Source: an uncultured Alphaproteobacteria bacterium (GTDB lineage: Bacteria; Pseudomonadota; Alphaproteobacteria; TMED127). Taken from it: a DNA stretch of 20,812 nucleotides. The stretch is from NCBI GenBank assembly GCA_902567145.1, contig CACFLM010000009.1, forward strand, positions 1 through 20,812, written 5' to 3'. A program made the position numbers and the translations under genes. The notes under the pieces were generated by a model. The model was not told where the DNA came from. It saw nothing but the letters and a program-made list of their open reading frames with translations, and searched no databases. Positions 1 through 6,602 of this stretch are shown here, one piece after another; positions within the stretch are counted from its first letter, which is position 1; every line of letters starts with the position of its first letter.

Positions 1-1514
1 GAATATTGATTTTGGTAATTAACATTATTGGTGGTCTTATAATTGGATCGGTAATGCATGATCTTTCTCTTAATGAATCTGCTGAAACATATATCTTACT
101 TACTGTTGGAGACGGTCTTGTAGCTCAAATTCCATCTCTACTTTTGGCAATGGCTACAGCCACTATTGTAACAAGAATATCTTCAGATAACAATGATCTA
201 GCTGGACAAATATCTAAACAAATGGGCTTATCAAAAGCCTGGGTTCCAGTGTCTGCGGTTTTATTACTTTTTGGTTTGGTTCCTGGTATGCCGAATACAT
301 TATTTCTTGTAGGGGCATTTATATCAGGATTCATAGCATGGATGACTTCAAAAACTAGTAATAAAAATCAAATAAAAGAAGAGAATGAATCAAAGAATGA
401 AGAAGAAAATATTGGTAAAATAGAAATAGATGAAGTATCAGACAATGCTTCTATATCTCTTGATTTAGGTTATGGCTTAATATCTTTGGTTGATTCTAAT
501 GATAAAAAATCTGCAGGACCTTTAATTTCAAAAATTACTAGTATTAGAAAACAAGTTTCAAAAGATTTAGGTTTTATTATTCCTAATGTGAGAGTAAAGG
601 ATGATTTATCTCTGGATGCCAATGCTTATCAAATTAGGATAGGACATACAATAGTTGCAGAGGATAAAATTTATGTTGATAGAAAGTTGGCAATGCCAGG
701 AGATGAGACTCAATTAAAAGTTCAAGGTATTCAAGTAAAAGATCCTTCATTTGGATTAGATGCTTTTTGGATAGAACAACATTTAGTCGCAAAAGCTGAA
801 GCTAATCATTATATGATAATAGAACCAGAAGCAGTAATTGCTACCCACCTAAATCAAATACTCTTAAGGTTTGCAGGGGAACTGATTAGTCAAGACGATG
901 TTCAGTCATTATTAGATAACCTCTCAAAAACGAATCCCCAACTAGTGCAATCAGTAATACCAAAACTAGTCCCACTTCATTATTTAACAATAATTTTAAG
1001 AAATTTACTTGTTGAAAGAGTTCCAATAAATGACCTTAAGAAAATATTAGAAGCATTATCTAATCTGTCTGAGAAAAAACTTAGTCCAGATGAACTATCA
1101 GAGGCTGTTAGACCTGCAATATCTTCCCTTCTAATTCAAAAAATATCTAGTGTAAATGATCCGTTAGATGTTATCACTTTTAACCCAGAGTTTGAGCAAA
1201 TGTTAATTTCAATGTCCAAAAAAAGTGGGGTTGATGGTCTTTTAATAGATCCTTCACTAGCTAAACAGATGATTAAATCAATAATTGATGTTGGAGAAAA
1301 GTCATCAGCAAATGGAAATTCTCTTGTTGTAGTTACATCACCTATAATTAGAAAGGATTTATCAATTTTGTTGCGTCAGCATGTTGATGACATTGTTATA
1401 CTTTCTTTTACTGAACTTCCTGAAAATAAAAGAGTGAAAGTAATAGCTACAATAGGAGAACAAATATCAACTGAAATAAATAAGGAGAAAGAAAATGAAA
1501 ACACAACTATTTAA
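1..1514 (+). CDS. flhA: FlhA, flagellar type III export gate protein (5' partial)
   Basis: FlhA is the large inner-membrane subunit of the flagellar export gate; its cytoplasmic domain docks chaperone-substrate complexes. The reading frame is open to the window edge, so the gene starts upstream; a TTG at position 6 is an internal Leu codon, not a start. What remains, about 500 residues, matches the last part of the membrane domain (NIIGG, then TVGDGLVAQIPSLLLA, a family hallmark) and the whole FlhA_C domain. About 200 N-terminal residues are missing compared with the usual roughly 690. After the last membrane segments there is a Glu/Lys/Asn-rich linker near residues 115-140, then the cytoplasmic domain (FWIEQHLVAKAE, VIATHLNQIL, KLVPLHYLTIILRNLL). 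The end overlaps flhF by 20 bases, so the two are probably translationally coupled. Identity is secure. Confidence 0.97.
   Translation, partial: ILILVINIIGGLIIGSVMHDLSLNESAETYILLTVGDGLVAQIPSLLLAMATATIVTRISSDNNDLAGQISKQMGLSKAWVPVSAVLLLFGLVPGMPNTLFLVGAFISGFIAWMTSKTSNKNQIKEENESKNEEENIGKIEIDEVSDNASISLDLGYGLISLVDSNDKKSAGPLISKITSIRKQVSKDLGFIIPNVRVKDDLSLDANAYQIRIGHTIVAEDKIYVDRKLAMPGDETQLKVQGIQVKDPSFGLDAFWIEQHLVAKAEANHYMIIEPEAVIATHLNQILLRFAGELISQDDVQSLLDNLSKTNPQLVQSVIPKLVPLHYLTIILRNLLVERVPINDLKKILEALSNLSEKKLSPDELSEAVRPAISSLLIQKISSVNDPLDVITFNPEFEQMLISMSKKSGVDGLLIDPSLAKQMIKSIIDVGEKSSANGNSLVVVTSPIIRKDLSILLRQHVDDIVILSFTELPENKRVKVIATIGEQISTEINKEKENENTTI
1482..1487 (+). promoter_or_regulatory. Ribosome binding site of flhF inside flhA
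   Basis: AAGGAG lies seven bases before the ATG at 1495, within the last codons of flhA. It is one of the few strong Shine-Dalgarno sites in this window and fixes the flhF start. Confidence 0.75.
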
Positions 1515-2640
1515 GGCTAGAGACATGAAAACTGCTATGAATCTAGTTAATGATGAGTTTGGTGAGAGAGCCATAATTCTATCTACAAAAAAAAATAATG
1601 GAGTAATTGAGGTAGAGGCTTCAGATAATGATGATATTATAGAATCTCACAAGAAGCAGATTGAAGATAAGAAAAACTTTTCAACCGTTTTCAATAAAGA
1701 GATAAATACTTCTATTCAAGAAAAAGTTAAGAAGCGTGATAATATTTCTTATTTGGGTAAAAAAGAATCTAATAATTCCTCAAAAAAAGGAGATAATACA
1801 AAAATACTTGAAAAAATCCAAAAAGAATTAGAATCTCTAAAAGAGGAAATGAATAATATGATTCTTACGGATCAGTCGGGTATTTCAGATAAGTTATCTT
1901 ACTATACTCCTGTAAAACTAAGACAAGAAAAATTCTTGCCAGGAATTATTAATAAGTTAAGTTACTCTTACATTGGAAAGAATCTAGAGGAAGGTAGAGT
2001 TTCATTTTTTAGAGAATTATCAAAAAAATTAGCCTCTGACGATTTTTCAAGATTAATTAATGCACAGAATATATTTGTGTTCGGTAATTCTGGATCAGGA
2101 AAATCAACATTAGCTGCAAAAGTAGCATCATATTTATCAGACAAGAAGAGCTCAAAAAATATTAATTTCCTAGATGTTACTAATTCAAGCACTGGTAATT
2201 CTGATGCTTTGAGATCATACAGTAGAGTCTTGGGCTTTCCTGTTAAAGATTATAATTTTTTTAATTTTAATGATTCAGTTGAACACAACACAATTAATAT
2301 CTTTGATTTTTCAGGGGATATAAACTTTGGCGTTCAAAAGATTAAAGAGATTAAAAATTCATTTCCGTCATTCAATTTTTGTTCTATATTAACTTTACCA
2401 AGTGGATCTAACTCTGAAATGATAGATGGATTAAGTAAAAAAGTGTCTGACATTAGACCAATGATAGCTGTTACAAAACTTGACGAATGTTGGGTTGGTG
2501 CAGAGGAATTTTCATCATTAGCTTTGAATAATGCAAGAATTGGTATTGTAACTGGAACCAAGGTTTTGATAGATTCGATTATAGAAGCTAATGAAAACTC
2601 ACTTACAAAATATATGAAAGAGAATTTTAAAGGTGTTTGA
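1495..2640 (+). CDS. flhF: FlhF, SRP-family GTPase for flagellar placement, with altered G2/G3 motifs
   Basis: FlhF is an SRP/FtsY-class GTPase that recruits the first flagellar parts to the cell pole and sets flagellum position with FlhG. The N-terminus (MKTQLFKARDMKTAMNLV, then AIILSTKK) is the typical FlhF B-domain start. A Lys/Glu/Asn-rich linker follows, and the G domain fills the second half. Seen: P-loop GNSGSGKS at 197-204 and G4 TKLDE at 327-331, both fit for GTP binding. Odd: the I-box/G2 region, normally DTYRIGAVEQL, reads DVTNSSTGNSDAL at 227-239 without the Arg or Gln. G3, normally DTAGR, reads DFSGD at 271-275. I infer weak or absent GTP hydrolysis. The gene lies between flhA and flhG as in polar flagellates, and its stop overlaps the flhG ATG by one base. 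Family call is strong; activity is uncertain. Confidence 0.93.
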   Translation: MKTQLFKARDMKTAMNLVNDEFGERAIILSTKKNNGVIEVEASDNDDIIESHKKQIEDKKNFSTVFNKEINTSIQEKVKKRDNISYLGKKESNNSSKKGDNTKILEKIQKELESLKEEMNNMILTDQSGISDKLSYYTPVKLRQEKFLPGIINKLSYSYIGKNLEEGRVSFFRELSKKLASDDFSRLINAQNIFVFGNSGSGKSTLAAKVASYLSDKKSSKNINFLDVTNSSTGNSDALRSYSRVLGFPVKDYNFFNFNDSVEHNTINIFDFSGDINFGVQKIKEIKNSFPSFNFCSILTLPSGSNSEMIDGLSKKVSDIRPMIAVTKLDECWVGAEEFSSLALNNARIGIVTGTKVLIDSIIEANENSLTKYMKENFKGV

Positions 2641-3437
2641 TGTCTGATTCAATTGCGATTACAAGTGGTAAAGGTGGAGTTGGTAAAACAACATTTGCAG
2701 TAAACCTATCCATTGCCCAAAAAAAACTGACTGATAAAGTTTTTTTATTAGATACTGATATGGGTATGGCTAATTCTCATGTGCTTTTAGGGATTAATCC
2801 TAAATTCAGTATTTCAGATGTAATTTCAGGTGAGAAGAAAATTCCTGAAATTGTTGAAACCACTAAAAATGGGATTAGTTTGATTTCTGGAGGTACTGCA
2901 TCTAATAATCTTTTAAACCTTGAAAATATAAAAAGATACTCGATTTTAAATGAAATTGATACTCACCTAAAAGGATTTAAGAACGTAAGGTTAATGGTTG
3001 ATATTGCCGCGGGTGCCGAGGATAATGCACTTGTTTTTTCTATGGCATGCGACAGAATACTTATCGTTATAGTTGGGGAGCCGACAAGTTTTGTTGATTC
3101 ATATGCTTTGATTAAAGCTTTATATTCAAAATCAACATTTAAGAATTATTGTATTGCTGTTAATCAAGTTGATGACGATGACCATGGAAATGAATTGTTT
3201 AAGAAGTTTCAATCTATTACTTCTCAATTTTTAGACGTAAACCTTCATTATGTTGGTTGTGTTAAAACTTCCGGAAAAATAAGAAAGTCAATTGTTGATA
3301 GAACCCCAATTATTGTAAGTGATCCAAAGTCTGACATTTCTCAATCTTTTCTAAAAATTGCTAAAAAAATTAATGAAACACCATCAAATGAGTGGGGAGG
3401 ATTAACTTTTCTTTCAAAAGTAAAAAAAAGAGCGTAA
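2640..3437 (+). CDS. flhG: FlhG/FleN, MinD-like ATPase controlling flagellar number
   Basis: FlhG is a MinD/ParA-type ATPase that limits flagellar number and regulates FlhF. Seen: deviant Walker A SGKGGVGKTTF at residues 9-19, the A' motif DTDMGMANSHVLLG, and DIAAGAEDNALVF in the position of the usual DTGAG element. Length is 265 residues from ATG 2640. A TTG at 2637 is also in frame but sits against the AAAGGTG ribosome-binding site, so ATG is preferred. An in-frame TAA at 2628 rules out a longer N-terminus. The protein therefore starts almost at the P-loop and lacks the N-terminal DQAxxLR helix that activates FlhF GTPase in well-studied FlhG proteins. The C-terminus (SNEWGGLTFLSKVKKRA) is basic and could be a membrane-binding tail, which is inference. 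fliA begins ten bases downstream. Confidence 0.93.
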   Translation: MSDSIAITSGKGGVGKTTFAVNLSIAQKKLTDKVFLLDTDMGMANSHVLLGINPKFSISDVISGEKKIPEIVETTKNGISLISGGTASNNLLNLENIKRYSILNEIDTHLKGFKNVRLMVDIAAGAEDNALVFSMACDRILIVIVGEPTSFVDSYALIKALYSKSTFKNYCIAVNQVDDDDHGNELFKKFQSITSQFLDVNLHYVGCVKTSGKIRKSIVDRTPIIVSDPKSDISQSFLKIAKKINETPSNEWGGLTFLSKVKKRA

Positions 3438-3447
3438 GCTATAAATC

Positions 3448-4155
3448 ATGAATAATAAATATTACTTGGAAAAGACACAAACCTCAATAAACGATTTAAT
3501 AGAAAACAATCTTAACCTTGTAAAGAAAATCGCATGGCAACTGCACGGAAGGGTTCAAAATATTGTTGAGATAGAGGACCTCATTCAGCAAGGAATGGAG
3601 GGATTAATTCATGCTGCCCAGAAATACTCGCCTAGAGAAGGAGTTAACTTTGCACAATACGCTCAATTGAGAATTAGGGGTTCGATAATTGACTATTTAA
3701 GAAAGAACTCTAACCTTTGTAGAACTACAATAAAAAAAAAACAAGAATTTGAAAGATCAAGACTAGAGCTTGAAAGAAAACTTAATAGAGAAGTTTCTGA
3801 AAGAGAATTAATAAATCATTTAGATATCTCAGATGAAGAGTTTAATTATTGGAAACAGGCTTTTGAGGCAAATGTTGTTCAAAGCCTTGATTCTGCATAT
3901 AATGAATATTCCATACTTTTTGCTAGTAAGGATGATGATCCTGAATCTAGTTTAGAAAACAAAGAACTAAAAGATCAGATTTTTAAGGCACTTGATGTTT
4001 TGAATCAAAGGGAGGCTATGGTTGCACAATTATACTATGTTGAAGAGTTAAATATTTATGAGATTGCTGAGGTAATGGAAATTAGCACTGGGAGAGTGTC
4101 TCAAATAAAGAAATCAATAATCCAGAAACTAAGAAATGAAATCAATCCAAATTGA
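3448..4155 (+). CDS. fliA: FliA, sigma-28 flagellar sigma factor
   Basis: Sigma-28 directs RNA polymerase to late flagellar genes. The 235-residue protein has the expected layout. Region 2 carries NLVKKIAWQLHGRV, DLIQQGMEGLIHAAQKYSP and FAQYAQLRIRGSIIDYLRK, roughly residues 22-90. A region 3 helix set follows, then a region 4 helix-turn-helix (LNQREAMVAQLYYVEELN, then IYEIAEVMEISTGRVSQIKK) in the last 55 residues. Size matches E. coli FliA (239). It sits directly after flhG, the standard order in polar flagellates, and its 3' end overlaps the next gene by 20 bases. FliA is less universal in alphaproteobacteria than in gammaproteobacteria, so its presence with FlhF/FlhG is notable. No obvious sigma-28 promoter was recognised within the window. 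Confidence 0.95.
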   Translation: MNNKYYLEKTQTSINDLIENNLNLVKKIAWQLHGRVQNIVEIEDLIQQGMEGLIHAAQKYSPREGVNFAQYAQLRIRGSIIDYLRKNSNLCRTTIKKKQEFERSRLELERKLNREVSERELINHLDISDEEFNYWKQAFEANVVQSLDSAYNEYSILFASKDDDPESSLENKELKDQIFKALDVLNQREAMVAQLYYVEELNIYEIAEVMEISTGRVSQIKKSIIQKLRNEINPN

Positions 4156-4552
4156 AAAGAATAATTGGAGAAAAATTAATAAAGTCTTTTTAAGAGTTGA
4201 TAATATAGACTTAATTTTTGAAAATAATTTAAGTATTAACTTTGATTGTGGGTTTGAGAATATTTCGAGAGGAAGGTGCAAACTTTCAGTTGAAGAAAAG
4301 AAAAATAAGTCAACAAATAATTTATTTATTCATTCTGATAAAGCATTAATGGAAGTTAATTTATACTATGATGTTTTAAAAGTAGACAAACTTATAAGGC
4401 ATCTTTCATTAAAGAAAAATTCAACAAAAAAAATAAAGATTTCTATAAAAACTTTAGATAGTTTAATGATTAATCAGCAGGGAGATCTTTATGTTAAAGA
4501 TATGACTAAAATTAAAATTGAATCTATTAGTTGGAATATTCCATTATTGTGA
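4136..4552 (+). CDS. Unrecognised 138-residue protein at the end of the flagellar operon
   Basis: I do not recognise this protein. It has no signal peptide and no membrane segment. It is rich in Lys, Asn, Ile and Ser, with many alternating hydrophobic residues (for example KKIKISIKTLD and TKIKIESISWNIPLL) that suggest beta-strands. Two Cys lie at about residues 38 and 47. The start is ATG 4136, inside the 3' end of fliA in another frame. It has no good ribosome-binding site, so coupling to fliA translation is likely. It is long and open through a dense AT-rich region and ends exactly where the opposite-strand gene ends, both of which favour a real gene. Position after fliA suggests a flagellar or motility-related role, but that is inference from context only. 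Confidence 0.72.
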   Translation: MKSIQIEKNNWRKINKVFLRVDNIDLIFENNLSINFDCGFENISRGRCKLSVEEKKNKSTNNLFIHSDKALMEVNLYYDVLKVDKLIRHLSLKKNSTKKIKISIKTLDSLMINQQGDLYVKDMTKIKIESISWNIPLL

Positions 4553-5359
4553 TTATCTAGCTGAGAGCTTTTTTGTTACATCGACCTCTGACTGAAGCAT
4601 TTTTCCGCATCCATTAAATGCTTGTTGAGTTCTTAACATTAGAATTATTTCATCTGTTATATCTGTATTTGATTTTTCTAAAAATCCAGCTTGAATCTTA
4701 CCAATCGTTCTTTCTTTTGGTAGACCAAAAGTAGGGACTCCACTCTCTGGTGTTTCATTAAACCTTGCGTTACCTATATTTTTTAAACCATGTTCATTTA
4801 CAAAATCTGCTAATTGGATTTGTCCAACTTTAACAGTAGTATCTAATCCGTATGTAGCGCTAATTTCACCTTCGCTGTCTATAGAGATTTCAGTTAATAA
4901 TTCTGGGTTTGAGTTGGTTTCGGTTGTTCTTAAAAAAGGAATATTAATTTGTGATTGTCCCAGCCCTAGAAGAGGTAAGCCATCAGTATTAACTAAGTTT
5001 CCCTCTCTGTCTAATTGAAATGAACCATCTCTGGTGTAAGCTATCTGATCTGCGCTTGTACCAGTTGTTCTTCCTAAAGGTTGACCTAAAACAAAAAAAC
5101 CTTCTCCCATTATTGCAAGATCAAGACTCCCATTAGTTGCTTGAAGCGACCCTTGAGCAAAGCTTTGTCTAGGCTTTATTGTTTTAACACCCATACCCTT
5201 AGCTTTTTCTGTAGAATTATTATGTTGCGAGTGATATAAATCCTCAAATTGGGCTTCGCTTTTCTTAAAACCGTTAGTTCCTGCATTAGCTATGTTATTC
5301 GATATAACTGCTAAATCTCTATTTGCTGCGTTCAGTCCTGTTTTAATTATTGAAAACAT
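4553..5359 (-). CDS. Flagellar hook/rod axial protein, FlgE/FlgF/FlgG family
   Basis: Axial proteins of this family polymerise into the rod or hook outside the inner membrane. Seen: the N-terminal family motif NNIANAGTNGFKKS (residues 21-34), the central LDLAIMGEGFFVL, AYTRDGSFQLDREGNLV, and the C-terminal helix KSNTDITDEIILMLRTQQAF. At 268 residues it is the size of FlgG or FlgF and far too short for a hook protein. The N-terminal half nevertheless reads more like FlgE (GLNAANRDLAVISNN, QSFAQGSLQATNGSLDLAI), so the subunit is left open, with FlgF or FlgG most likely. ATG 5359 is the only possible start because TGA lies three codons upstream in frame. It stands alone on its strand, ends flush against the orphan gene at 4552, and has a sigma-54-type promoter directly upstream. 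Confidence 0.9.
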   Translation of the reverse strand: MFSIIKTGLNAANRDLAVISNNIANAGTNGFKKSEAQFEDLYHSQHNNSTEKAKGMGVKTIKPRQSFAQGSLQATNGSLDLAIMGEGFFVLGQPLGRTTGTSADQIAYTRDGSFQLDREGNLVNTDGLPLLGLGQSQINIPFLRTTETNSNPELLTEISIDSEGEISATYGLDTTVKVGQIQLADFVNEHGLKNIGNARFNETPESGVPTFGLPKERTIGKIQAGFLEKSNTDITDEIILMLRTQQAFNGCGKMLQSEVDVTKKLSAR

Positions 5360-5369
5360 ATGTGTTCAC

Positions 5370-5385
5370 AGCAAATAGTGTGCCA
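5370..5385 (-). promoter_or_regulatory. Sigma-54 (-24/-12) promoter of the axial protein gene
   Basis: Read on the minus strand, 5385 to 5370 is TGGCACACTATTTGCT. This matches the sigma-54 consensus TGGCACG-N4-TTGCW at all but one position, with the required GG-N10-GC spacing. The C of the -12 element is at 5371, which puts +1 at about 5359, the A of the ATG. No Shine-Dalgarno sequence lies between the promoter and the start codon, in line with a leaderless message. Sigma-54 control of rod and hook genes is well known in Caulobacter, Vibrio and Pseudomonas. An activator binding site was not recognised. Confidence 0.72.
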
Positions 5386-5391
5386 TTTCTC

Positions 5392-5420
5392 TTGTTGGTT
5401 TATGTTTTAAGTTGTATATT
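5392..5420 (+). promoter_or_regulatory. Probable sigma-70-type promoter of tRNA-Val
   Basis: TTGTTG at 5392-5397 and TATATT at 5415-5420 are separated by 17 bases. The expected start near 5427 lies a few bases before the tRNA 5' end at 5430. In such AT-rich sequence a -10 match alone is weak, but spacing and position both fit. Confidence 0.5.
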
Positions 5421-5429
5421 CATCGGATT

Positions 5430-5505
5430 GGGCGGATAGCTCAGCTGGGAGAGCAATTGCTCGACACGCAATAGGTCGCAGGTTCGAACCCTGTTCCGCC
5501 CACCA
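5430..5505 (+). tRNA. tRNA-Val (anticodon GAC), encoded CCA, C at position 33
   Basis: The 76 bases fold into a complete cloverleaf. The acceptor stem is GGGCGGA/TCCGCCC, the D arm is GCTC/GAGC, and the anticodon stem is ATTGC/GCAAT. The variable loop is AGGTC, and the T arm is GCAGG/CCTGT with loop TTCGAAC. The discriminator is A and CCA is encoded. The seven-base anticodon loop is TCGACAC, giving anticodon GAC at 5463-5465. The base 5' of the anticodon, position 33 (5462), is C instead of the nearly invariant T. No other fold gives a seven-base loop, so the C33 is real if the sequence is right. dctP starts 11 bases after the CCA, so the two may share a transcript. Confidence 0.95.
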
Positions 5506-5516
5506 TAGGAAATGAA

Positions 5517-6602
5517 ATGACTAGAAGAAAATTTTTAAAAAAAACAATTGGATCTGGGATAATTGGAGGAGTTGCCGCCACCTCGGTAATGTTTCCAAAT
5601 ATAGTAAAATCAAAAAAAAAAAATACTTGGGTTGCTGTTTCTGCATTCGATAAAGCCGGGATACTTGGTAGGGCCTTTTCAAAAATTTGTGATGAAATCA
5701 CAAGAATTTCAGATGGTGCCTTAAATATTAGACTTTTTCACGCCAATGAACTTGTTAGTGCATTTGAATCTTTTGATGTAGTTCAGAGTGGTACATGTCA
5801 GATGGGATTTGGTTCACCCTATTATTGGGCTGGGAAATCTCCATCTATTTCTCTTTTATCTGGAATTCCATTCGGTATGAATTATCAAGAAATGAGTTCT
5901 TGGTTTTACAATGGTGGGGGAATTAAACTTGCCGATGAAATTTATAATCAATTTAATCTGAAGTTTTTTCCCGCTGGAAATACTGGGAACCAAATGGGCG
6001 GATGGTTTAATAAAAAAATAATTTTACCATCAGATTTTAAAGGTTTAAAATTTAGAATGCCAGGCTTAGGCGGTGAGGTCTTAAAGAGTTTTGGGACCAA
6101 TGTTGTTCTTTTACCCGGTCCTGACGTTGTTCCAGCAATTTCTTCAGGCACTATTGACGGAACAGAATGGATTGGCCCAGCAGCTGATTTAGGAAAAGGT
6201 CTCCACAAGGTTTGTAAATATTATTATTATCCAGGATGGCATGAACCTGGCACTTGCTTAGAAGCATTTATAAATCTTAAATCATGGGATTCTTTAGATA
6301 ACGACCTTAAAAGATTAATTGAAGTGTGTTGCATGAAATCCAACTCTGCTATTGCTTCAGAGTTTTTCGCAAGAAATAGTTTTGCAATTAAAAAACTAAA
6401 AGAAGAATATAATGTAAATTTTGTTAAATATCCTAAAGAGCTTTTAAAATCGCTAAATAAGAGATCCCATGAGGTTGTTAAAGACTATGCGAACAAAGAT
6501 AAATTAGGTAAAAAAATACTAAAGAGTATAATTGATTACAGAAAATTATTTATTTTTTGGTCTAATTACTCTGAGAAAAGCTTTCTTGAATCTAGAATTT
6601 AA
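5517..6602 (+). CDS. dctP: TRAP transporter substrate-binding protein (DctP/TakP-like), Tat-exported
   Basis: This is the periplasmic solute receptor of a TRAP transporter. The N-terminus carries a twin-arginine motif (TRRKFLKK, residues 2-9), then a short hydrophobic stretch (about residues 12-26). Landmarks resemble the TakP type that binds 2-oxo acids and other monocarboxylates: KFRMPGLGGEVLKSFG (Arg180), IDGTEWIGP (Glu217, Trp218) and YYYYPGWHEPGT (Glu243). The ligand class is inferred from these motifs. Length (361) is normal. ATG 5517 has AGGA at 5507-5510 with six bases between; an ATG at 5512 runs at once into TGA. The gene lies 11 bases after tRNA-Val and has no clear promoter of its own. 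Its stop abuts the stop of dctM on the other strand. A run of 12 A at 5612-5623 lies near the mature N-terminus. Confidence 0.93.
   Translation: MTRRKFLKKTIGSGIIGGVAATSVMFPNIVKSKKKNTWVAVSAFDKAGILGRAFSKICDEITRISDGALNIRLFHANELVSAFESFDVVQSGTCQMGFGSPYYWAGKSPSISLLSGIPFGMNYQEMSSWFYNGGGIKLADEIYNQFNLKFFPAGNTGNQMGGWFNKKIILPSDFKGLKFRMPGLGGEVLKSFGTNVVLLPGPDVVPAISSGTIDGTEWIGPAADLGKGLHKVCKYYYYPGWHEPGTCLEAFINLKSWDSLDNDLKRLIEVCCMKSNSAIASEFFARNSFAIKKLKEEYNVNFVKYPKELLKSLNKRSHEVVKDYANKDKLGKKILKSIIDYRKLFIFWSNYSEKSFLESRI

Noticed and set aside
2637..2639. TTG start for flhG one codon upstream
   Set aside because: It is too close to the AAAGGTG ribosome-binding sequence; the following ATG has better spacing and is the more usual codon.
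5441..5701. Minus-strand open frame running through tRNA-Val into dctP
   Set aside because: It overlaps a complete tRNA gene and the dctP signal region and has no recognisable protein features.
6248..6257. TGGCACTTGC, resembling sigma-54 elements
   Set aside because: The two halves are adjacent without the needed spacing, and the site is inside dctP coding sequence.
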